This document shows, piece after piece, positions 57,771-64,000 of a DNA stretch of 64,000 bases; position 1 is the stretch's first letter; each line of letters starts with the position of its first letter. The DNA comes from Iodobacter sp025352645 (GTDB lineage: Bacteria > Pseudomonadota > Gammaproteobacteria > Burkholderiales > Chitinibacteraceae): assembly GCF_033446605.1 (NCBI RefSeq), contig NZ_JAWQUO010000002.1, positions 1 to 64,000 of the forward strand, given 5' to 3'. The notes beneath the pieces are model-generated. The model was not told where the DNA came from. It searched no databases and saw only the letters and a program-made list of their open reading frames with translations. The position numbers and the translations under genes were made by a program.

Positions 57771-59402
57771 TTAGCGCTGCAACACGGGGGCGGCGGCACA
57801 TTTGCTGTAGTCGTGCTGATGTGGGCTGAGGGCGGGCATGGCGCTGGCGCGCAATGGGCTGAGTGAGTCATCACCCAGTAGCTGTTGGCAGGCGAGTAGC
57901 GCAGAGTCTAAAGCGCCCACAATCCAAGTGTGATGCACGCTTAAATGCTCTCCCGCAAAGTAAATGTGCTGCTCCGGTTGCCGAGCGCTATTAAATAACT
58001 GCCTAAATTGCCCTGGGAAAAACATCGCATCCCCTGTGGCCCATTCGGATGGCCAAGCCACATCATAGGATTCGATAAACTCGGCCTCTATATCCACCGT
58101 ATCTTGGTAGAGATTTTGTAAATCTCTGATTGCCAGCCGTATTCGTTCTTCTTGGCTTTGAGGCAGCCAGTTGTAGGCATCACTCATCCATGAATACAGC
58201 AGCAGCACACCGGCTCCCGAATCGCCAAGGCCGTAGGAGGGATAAACGCACCAGCGCATCGGTAAATCCGTGGCAGACTGCCCGCCCATAGCGGGGTGTG
58301 CTACCTGCTCCCAGAAACGCGTTTTAAAGCGTAAGCCAATTTTATACAAAGGTTCGTAATGCATAGCACGAATCGCTTGCATCTTGGTGGGAGACCACTG
58401 TGGGGTGTCTATCATGCGCAGTGCCGCAGGTGGAATTGCCATAATAACGCGGTCAAAAATGGCGAATTCGCCCACATCACCGTAATGCACCGCAACGCGG
58501 CCATCCGTCAGATTTTCAATTTGCCGAACAGGAGTATCCATTGAAATGGCGTCTTCACCCATTAACTGGGCACAAGCATTAGGCAACCTATCCATGCCAT
58601 TGGCAATGGTGCGCCATTTAGCACCAGAAAAATCCATGCTTTCAATCACCAGCTCGGTAAAGCTGCTGTGAAACTGATTGGTGGCCGAGGTCATGACCTC
58701 TACATAATTAACTTTCTCCATACTCCAGCCTGCAATTTCTGTTAGATAGGTATAGAGCGAGTAATTATCGTACTGCACAATTTTGGCAAAGCCTAAGTCG
58801 AAATCGACTTCTAGTAAGTCGAAAAAGGGTTGCAGCACTTCATCAAGTAGCTGTGAGGCTGTTTTGTTACACTCATCGGGTGGCAGCTTAAAGCCAAGCG
58901 CTTCTGGATGCTGATTGGCGTAATCCAAAGTCATCGTGGAGCCACTAAAAGCCCGCTTGCCATTGACATACACTAAGTTGCCACTTGGATCATATAAATT
59001 ATAAGGAATAAGCTCGATATTAGATTCGGGAGCTCCTTGTTCATTTAAAAAGCCAATTAGATCAAATACTGGCTGTTGCTCAGGGGTTTCTGGCAAGCGC
59101 ATTGCACCCGCTTCAAAATATTGATTGGGTTCATGATTAAAGCGATGGGTATACACGCGCCCGCCTAATCGAGTGGGGTGTGCCTCATATAAATGACAAT
59201 CTATCCCCCGACTTTTAAGCAATAAAGCCGCATACAGCCCCGCCATGCCCGCACCAATAATACCCACTCTTAATTGATTGGCATTAGTTTGCTTTTCAAT
59301 TTTAGGCTGTGCTGCGCGAGCTTTAAGCCAAGCTTCATATGCTGCCCGTAATGATGGTTGCTTGCTGGGAATATTTGCGAACATAAGCGAAGCGTTTAGC
59401 AT
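57771..59402 (-). CDS. Flavin amine oxidase / L-amino-acid oxidase-like protein
   Basis: A 543-aa FAD enzyme of the monoamine-oxidase superfamily. The dinucleotide motif VGIIGAGMAGLYAALLLKSRGIDCHLYEA (about 45-73) is followed by GGRVYTHRF and GAMRLPE. The C-terminal YFAGEHLSVHHTWIVGALDSA is the second FAD block. Length and the N-terminal 40-residue extension resemble bacterial LAAO/tryptophan 2-monooxygenase types. It would deaminate an amino acid or amine oxidatively, giving H2O2, ammonia and a keto acid. No signal peptide visible. The start at 59402 has GGAG seven bases before it. Upstream of the binding protein in a two-gene unit. Confidence 0.85.
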   Translation of the reverse strand: MLNASLMFANIPSKQPSLRAAYEAWLKARAAQPKIEKQTNANQLRVGIIGAGMAGLYAALLLKSRGIDCHLYEAHPTRLGGRVYTHRFNHEPNQYFEAGAMRLPETPEQQPVFDLIGFLNEQGAPESNIELIPYNLYDPSGNLVYVNGKRAFSGSTMTLDYANQHPEALGFKLPPDECNKTASQLLDEVLQPFFDLLEVDFDLGFAKIVQYDNYSLYTYLTEIAGWSMEKVNYVEVMTSATNQFHSSFTELVIESMDFSGAKWRTIANGMDRLPNACAQLMGEDAISMDTPVRQIENLTDGRVAVHYGDVGEFAIFDRVIMAIPPAALRMIDTPQWSPTKMQAIRAMHYEPLYKIGLRFKTRFWEQVAHPAMGGQSATDLPMRWCVYPSYGLGDSGAGVLLLYSWMSDAYNWLPQSQEERIRLAIRDLQNLYQDTVDIEAEFIESYDVAWPSEWATGDAMFFPGQFRQLFNSARQPEQHIYFAGEHLSVHHTWIVGALDSALLACQQLLGDDSLSPLRASAMPALSPHQHDYSKCAAAPVLQR

Positions 59403-59445
59403 GTTTGGCTCCAGATAACGGTTACACATAATTGACGTCATAGCG

Positions 59446-59486
59446 CATGTAAAGATGATTTTAAAATCATATATCTCATTTACATG
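59446..59486. promoter_or_regulatory. Nested palindrome between oxidase and kinase genes
   Basis: CATGTAAA (59446-59453) and TTTACATG (59479-59486) flank a perfect 16-bp palindrome ATGATTTTAAAATCAT (59455-59470). It sits in the 180-bp divergent gap, a natural operator for a shared regulator. Confidence 0.45.
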
Positions 59487-59582
59487 TAAGGTATTGGAAA
59501 TTTTAAAGAATGTTTCTATTCGGTAGATTAATATTCAAGAAAGTGAAATGAAACCTAGGCTGTTTTGCTGGAGATGGGGGTA

Positions 59583-62500
59583 ATGCCCACACAACAACGA
59601 TTATTTAGGCAGTCGATTGCGCTGCGCCTTCGCTTAGCCTTTGGTGTGGTTGCTGCAACGACGTTATTTGCATCGGGCGCTGCTTTATGGGCGTTTCATT
59701 CTGTAGATAGCACGTACTCGGTGGTTTCTAAACAAAGCTTCCCTGCAGCGATTGCTTCCGCACGTTTAGAGGCCAGTAGCTTGGAGTTTTCATCCGCGCT
59801 AGCTAGCCTTGCGAATGCCCAAAATTTGCCAGCCCGAGACAGCGCCTTATCCCGCGTTCAGCTAGCGCTATCAGATCTACCTAAGCAAATTGATGCTTTG
59901 GCCTTGAGCCGCACAAAAGATGCTGAAACGCTGACTACCTTAGTACTTGAATTATCAAAAAATGTACTTCCAACGGATGAGCTGGTGATTCAGCAATTGC
60001 TGTTGAGCGAGCGAAAAAATATTATTTTGCAAAACACGGGTGACGCTCAGCAGCGATTTTTGCAGGCGATTGATCCTATTTTGCTGGCTAAAAATGCAGA
60101 TTTGCTCTCGGCAACGAGGCGAGCATCGATTGCTGCAGGTGCCTCCGTCCATTCTTTGATTGATACCGAATTTTCAGAATTGCATGCCTTACAACAGGCG
60201 CGGGCTGAGGCCTTTCGTTTGGCCGCGGTGGTTAGTGAGCAAGGTGAAACGGGCTTGGCAAAACGGGGTATGAGTTTACTTGCGGGCATGCAAGCCAATT
60301 TACTGCACGCTGATCCTTTAGCTCAAGAGGCTGGAAAAAACTTAGCGGCAAGTTTGCATCGCCCTTTGCTTGATGTAAGACGGGAGGTTGCACGATCGGT
60401 GGCGACATTTGATGCGGTTTTAGTGCCCTTAATTAGTCAAACCACTCTAAAAATGATTTCACGCAGTGATCAAATCACGCTTGATTCCACCAATGCCGTG
60501 GTGGTTTTAGTCGCTGAGCAGGTGGCATCTTTAAGTGCTGTGCAGCATTTTCGGGGCGATGTGGTGCTGCTAGCTAGTTTAATTGCCCAAGCTGCAAACG
60601 CACAAAGTTTAATTCGCTTAGAAGAAATAAAAAAAATGTTTGAGCAGGCTACGGCTAAGGCTAAAAAAACCTTGCTTGAAATTAAACATAGCGATGAATT
60701 GAAAAATTTACATCGTGAGCTATATAGTCTGATTCTTTTAGCCGAGGCAGAAGATGGAGTGTTTTCTGTTAGCTTTAAAAAAATTAAGTTAGATAATGAA
60801 TTACAGCAGCTTATTATAAAAAATCAGATGGCTACTCAATTACTCGTTAATCAAGCACAATCAACTGAATATGCACTAAAACATGAGCTAAATGGAGAAA
60901 TGTCAACGCTATCACAGAGATTAACTAAAAGTACATGGCTTTTGGCTGGGCTTACATTTTTTAGTTTGCTGATATCACTTGGAATTGGTTCTATTTATAT
61001 CAGAAGGAGGATTAGCTCCAGATTAGTCAATTTGTCTAGCAATATGCAGAATATTGCCGATGGGCATTTGGATGTGGAAATTAACACCAGTGGTCGAGAC
61101 GAAATTTCTGTTATGGCACAAAGCTTATTGGTATTTAGAAATGCCAGTGTTTTATTAAGAGCTCAATCAGCAGAATTAGTTGTGTCGAGGGATCAGGCAG
61201 AAGCCGCTTTGCAAGTTAAAGGCGATTTTTTAGCCAATATGAGTCATGAAATAAGAACGCCTTTAACTGCAATTCTGGGTTATACCCATTTGCTCTTTGA
61301 TACGCCTCTCGCCAATAGGCAACGAGATTACTTGGCAAAGGTGCAATCATCGGCTAATTTATTGCTTGGGGTGATTAATGATATTTTGGATATTTCAAAA
61401 ATAGAAGCGGGTAAATTAGAGTTAGAAGAATCACCATTTGATTTATTCCTCTTACTAGAAAATCTAGCGGGTGTTGGTGTTATTCAGGCAGAAAAAAAGA
61501 AATTGGTACTGGTTTATAGTGTGGATGTGAATGCACCTCAGTGGCTGATTGGTGATTCTTTGCGTTTAGGGCAGATATTACTTAATTTAATTAATAATGC
61601 GATTAAATTCACCGAGTCGGGCGAGGTTGAATTAGCAGTGTCTTGTTGTAATAAAGGCAATCAAGAATTTGAGTTTAATTTTAGTATTCATGACTCAGGA
61701 ATTGGAATTAGTCCTGAGGTATTAAACCGTTTGTTTCAGCCTTTTACTCAGGCAGATTCATCCACCACTCGGCGCTTTGGTGGCTCGGGCCTAGGATTGG
61801 CGATTAGCCAGCAGTTGGCGCATATTATGGGTGGGGGGATTAGTGTTGATAGCACGCTTGGAAGAGGATCTAGTTTTAAATTTTCACTTTGTTTAAAACA
61901 AAGTAATCAAGCTGCAATGCTCATCCCTCAATATATAGGGCGCCGAGTTTTACTGGCCGAAGCACATACGGCAACACGAATTCAGTTGTGTTTGTATTTA
62001 GATAAAATGGGCGTGCAAGTTAAAAGTGTTTGCACTGCTGTTGAAGTAGTGCAGGAGCTAGAAAGGGTGCAGCAGCCTTATGATGTGCTCATTATTGATG
62101 CTTATGTATTAGAAAATACGAATATAGAGGCGGTGCAAAAAATATGGGATATCCGTGCAAAAATGGCGACGGTTTTTCTGACCTCTGTATTAAGTCATGA
62201 TGAAATAATGAACCGTTGGGTTCCGCATTCCCCTGTTTATTCTTTAAGTAAACCTATTATTGCGCATTCACTATATGCGACAATAGAATCTAGTTTGGAA
62301 TTAAACAACGCTGCCATTTCAAAAATGATACTTTCCCCTAAATCTGAGCCATTACTGGGGATGCGTATTTTATTAGCAGAAGATACTCCATTATTAAGTG
62401 AAATGAGTACGGCTCTATTAAGCTCCTTAGGCGCGGTAGTGGATTCCGTTGATAATGGGCGTGAGGTGGTTGACCTTATTTTGCAGCAGAAAAAAAAATA

Positions 62501-63371
62501 CGATGTGATTTTAATGGATGTGCAAATGCCTGAAATGGATGGTATGGAGGCAACGCGCATTATTCGGATGAAATTATCCCCAGTAGATTTACCCATTATT
62601 GCCTTAACTGCGCATGCCATGGATGCAGAACGCCGTCGTTGCTTAGAAGTAGGGATGAATGACCATCTGGCAAAACCCATCAATCCTCAGCATCTGTTGA
62701 AAGTCTTGTTACGTTGGATAGGAAGTAATGTGAGCGACACAAACTTGTTATTCGCTACTGATCATGTAGCAGAGGCCCTGCCCGAGCTGGCAGGCCTTGG
62801 TTTAGATAAGGCCTTAGAGCGTCTAGGTAGTTTGGCATTATTAAAACGCATGTTACCTAGGCTGCGTGATCAATACGCCGATACAGCCCCACGGCTACTG
62901 CTCTTGCTCACGAAAGGGGAGCTGTTTGAGGCGGAGCGTTTGGCTCATTCTCTTAAAGGCGTGGCTGGTACATTAGAAGCTTTACCTGTCTATCATTTAG
63001 CTCAAAAATTAGAAGATCAGCTGCACCTTGGGCATACCGAGGTAGATGCCTTGCTGACTGAATTAAATACCGCACTGGCCGTGGTGGTGGCAAGTATTGA
63101 TGCCTGGCTAGGGGAGAAGGGCTCGGATGAGTTGCTTGTTGAAGTGCCAAGTGGCGGCGAAGAGCTTACCTTGGTAAGAGTGAGTGAGCTAGACGAGCTG
63201 CTTAGGGTAAGAAGTTTGCGTGCGCGTAAGTGCTTTTTAGAGCTACAAACGAGCTTGCGTAAGCTTAATAAAAGTAAGGCGCTGGTGATGGCACAAGCCT
63301 TGGATCAGCTAGATTTTCAAGCGGCAAGGAATGCGTTGCAATCCTTTGATATAAAAAGTAATTTTGGATAA
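59583..63371 (+). CDS. TorS-like hybrid sensor histidine kinase
   Basis: A 1262-aa membrane kinase. TM1 about 17-40, a very long helical periplasmic sensor (about 41-460), TM2 (about 461-480, LLAGLTFFSLLISLGIGSIYI), HAMP (about 482-540), HisKA with H555 (MSHEIRTPL), HATPase with NNAIKF, DSGIGIS and GGSGLGLAIS, REC1 with D839 but a degenerate acidic pair (LLAEAH), REC2 with D979, ED, T and K (LMDVQMPEMDG), and HPt H1122 (AHSLKGVAGTL). The layout and helical sensor match TorS, which works with a periplasmic binding protein. ATG 59583 has GGAG nine bases upstream. Divergent from the oxidase/SBP pair; a response regulator follows 84 bp downstream. Confidence 0.9.
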   Translation: MPTQQRLFRQSIALRLRLAFGVVAATTLFASGAALWAFHSVDSTYSVVSKQSFPAAIASARLEASSLEFSSALASLANAQNLPARDSALSRVQLALSDLPKQIDALALSRTKDAETLTTLVLELSKNVLPTDELVIQQLLLSERKNIILQNTGDAQQRFLQAIDPILLAKNADLLSATRRASIAAGASVHSLIDTEFSELHALQQARAEAFRLAAVVSEQGETGLAKRGMSLLAGMQANLLHADPLAQEAGKNLAASLHRPLLDVRREVARSVATFDAVLVPLISQTTLKMISRSDQITLDSTNAVVVLVAEQVASLSAVQHFRGDVVLLASLIAQAANAQSLIRLEEIKKMFEQATAKAKKTLLEIKHSDELKNLHRELYSLILLAEAEDGVFSVSFKKIKLDNELQQLIIKNQMATQLLVNQAQSTEYALKHELNGEMSTLSQRLTKSTWLLAGLTFFSLLISLGIGSIYIRRRISSRLVNLSSNMQNIADGHLDVEINTSGRDEISVMAQSLLVFRNASVLLRAQSAELVVSRDQAEAALQVKGDFLANMSHEIRTPLTAILGYTHLLFDTPLANRQRDYLAKVQSSANLLLGVINDILDISKIEAGKLELEESPFDLFLLLENLAGVGVIQAEKKKLVLVYSVDVNAPQWLIGDSLRLGQILLNLINNAIKFTESGEVELAVSCCNKGNQEFEFNFSIHDSGIGISPEVLNRLFQPFTQADSSTTRRFGGSGLGLAISQQLAHIMGGGISVDSTLGRGSSFKFSLCLKQSNQAAMLIPQYIGRRVLLAEAHTATRIQLCLYLDKMGVQVKSVCTAVEVVQELERVQQPYDVLIIDAYVLENTNIEAVQKIWDIRAKMATVFLTSVLSHDEIMNRWVPHSPVYSLSKPIIAHSLYATIESSLELNNAAISKMILSPKSEPLLGMRILLAEDTPLLSEMSTALLSSLGAVVDSVDNGREVVDLILQQKKKYDVILMDVQMPEMDGMEATRIIRMKLSPVDLPIIALTAHAMDAERRRCLEVGMNDHLAKPINPQHLLKVLLRWIGSNVSDTNLLFATDHVAEALPELAGLGLDKALERLGSLALLKRMLPRLRDQYADTAPRLLLLLTKGELFEAERLAHSLKGVAGTLEALPVYHLAQKLEDQLHLGHTEVDALLTELNTALAVVVASIDAWLGEKGSDELLVEVPSGGEELTLVRVSELDELLRVRSLRARKCFLELQTSLRKLNKSKALVMAQALDQLDFQAARNALQSFDIKSNFG

Positions 63372-63455
63372 GTTATTTAAGTTAATGAGCGTGGAGCATC
63401 GGGCTCTTAAAGTTTATGACCAAGTTTGAAGTCGTCTAATGTATTGGAGCTTGTC

Positions 63456-64000
63456 TTGATTCACCAGCCTATTGTTCTTATTGTCGATGACGAGCCTAGT
63501 AATATTGAAATGTTGGCAGCCATGCTGGATGATCAATATGAGCTGAGATTTGCCGTAAGCGGCCATGACGCATTAATTGCAATGAAAGAGTTGCCTAAAC
63601 CGGATCTCATTTTATTAGATGTGATGCTGCCGGATATGAATGGCTATGCTATTTGTGAAAGAATCAAAGATGATCCTCTTTGCGCCAATATTCCTGTGAT
63701 CTTTGTGACGTCTTTGGGCGATCCTGAGCAAGAAGAAAAAGGCTTTGCCGTAGGCGGTGCTGATTATATTGTGAAGCCTTGCCGAGCATTGAGTATTAAG
63801 GCGCGTATTCGCAATCAGCTTGAAATGAAGCGCACCAGAGAGCTTTTGCATCGTCTTGCAATTACCGATGCTTTAACTGGGCTAGCCAATCGTCGTCATT
63901 TTGATGAGGCTTTAAAACAAGAGGCACAGCGATTACAAAGGCAGGGTGGGCAACTTTCCTTGGTTTTAATCGATGTGGATTTTTTTAAGCGATACAACGA
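63456..64000 (+). CDS. Response regulator with GGDEF domain (partial, cut by window end)
   Basis: Open to the window edge. A CheY-like receiver (IVLIVDDEPSN, phosphoacceptor in LILLDVMLPDMNG, VTSLG and VKP) is followed after about residue 140 by ITDALTGLANRRHFDE and LVLIDVDFFKRYN, the start of a GGDEF diguanylate-cyclase domain whose active-site motif lies beyond 64000. Start TTG 63456 is preceded by GGAG; no ATG in range fits. Expected to receive phosphate from the kinase's HPt domain and make c-di-GMP. Confidence 0.88.
   Translation, partial: MIHQPIVLIVDDEPSNIEMLAAMLDDQYELRFAVSGHDALIAMKELPKPDLILLDVMLPDMNGYAICERIKDDPLCANIPVIFVTSLGDPEQEEKGFAVGGADYIVKPCRALSIKARIRNQLEMKRTRELLHRLAITDALTGLANRRHFDEALKQEAQRLQRQGGQLSLVLIDVDFFKRYN

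Noticed and set aside
1..64000. CRISPR array or integrated element.
   Set aside because: Repeats are dispersed inverted elements, not regularly spaced direct repeats; the single tRNA has no adjacent integrase or duplicated 3' end.

Overview
The window is chromosomal DNA from a Gram-negative, probably aquatic, chitin-using betaproteobacterium. My best guess is Neisseriales (Chitinibacteraceae/Chromobacteriaceae, Iodobacter-like). This is inferred from protein style, not from a marker gene: two general porins whose mature ends begin DVTISGSAE/EVTISGSAE, an E3 subunit of pyruvate dehydrogenase that carries its own lipoyl domain as in Neisseria, a secreted chitin-type LPMO, MCPs and c-di-GMP proteins, and moderate GC. 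Nearly all of it looks like core genome. I see no prophage, integron or CRISPR array; the only hint of an insertion sequence is 16 codons at the left edge.

Layout. 0.3-2.5 kb: glutathione-dependent formaldehyde detoxification (frmA, frmB). 3-7.5 kb: inorganic pyrophosphatase, a Pat/YfiQ-type protein acetyltransferase, a YkgJ cysteine-cluster protein and a TMEM175-type channel. 7.7-10.7 kb: peroxide defence (ahpC, ahpF, a secreted glutathione peroxidase). 10.7-12.0 kb: a chitin-active LPMO gene broken by an exact 32-bp tandem duplication. 12.2-27.5 kb: a central-carbon block. On the minus strand are zwf-pgl-hexR-pgi and aceE-aceF-lpdA; on the plus strand edd-eda-gap. Two HexR-type operators lie in the divergent zwf/edd gap, so glucose-6-P enters the Entner-Doudoroff route, yields pyruvate and is passed to PDH. 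27.6-31.5 kb: a 1.2-kb gene-poor leader, two porins and tRNA-Ser(UGA). 31.6-41.9 kb: a PilZ-like hypothetical protein, the ABC-F protein YbiT, a YheT hydrolase, a phosphohexomutase, nadC, an ElaB/YqjD-YqjE-YqjK trio and an MCP. 42.1-44.9 kb: a GT14 glycosyltransferase followed by a GlmS paralogue with a dead glutaminase domain. 45.1-48.2 kb: xseB-ispA-dxs (isoprenoid precursors). 48.4-55.8 kb: an HD-GYP protein, a MocR-type regulator diverging from a DUF2917 gene, a DUF2798 gene behind a structured leader, trhP/yegQ and a Cache MCP. 55.9-64 kb: tag, then a FAD amine oxidase with an orphan TRAP-type binding protein, divergent from a TorS-like hybrid kinase and a response regulator-GGDEF gene cut by the window end.

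Three items stand out. The LPMO gene carries a duplication that is reversible in principle. The GlmS-like protein lost the glutaminase nucleophile but kept the isomerase catalytic residues, and sits beside a GT14 enzyme. The amine oxidase/orphan SBP/hybrid kinase/GGDEF cluster could be an amino-acid- or amine-sensing system feeding c-di-GMP. The intergenic DNA also holds at least three families of short inverted repeats, many placed inside operons.
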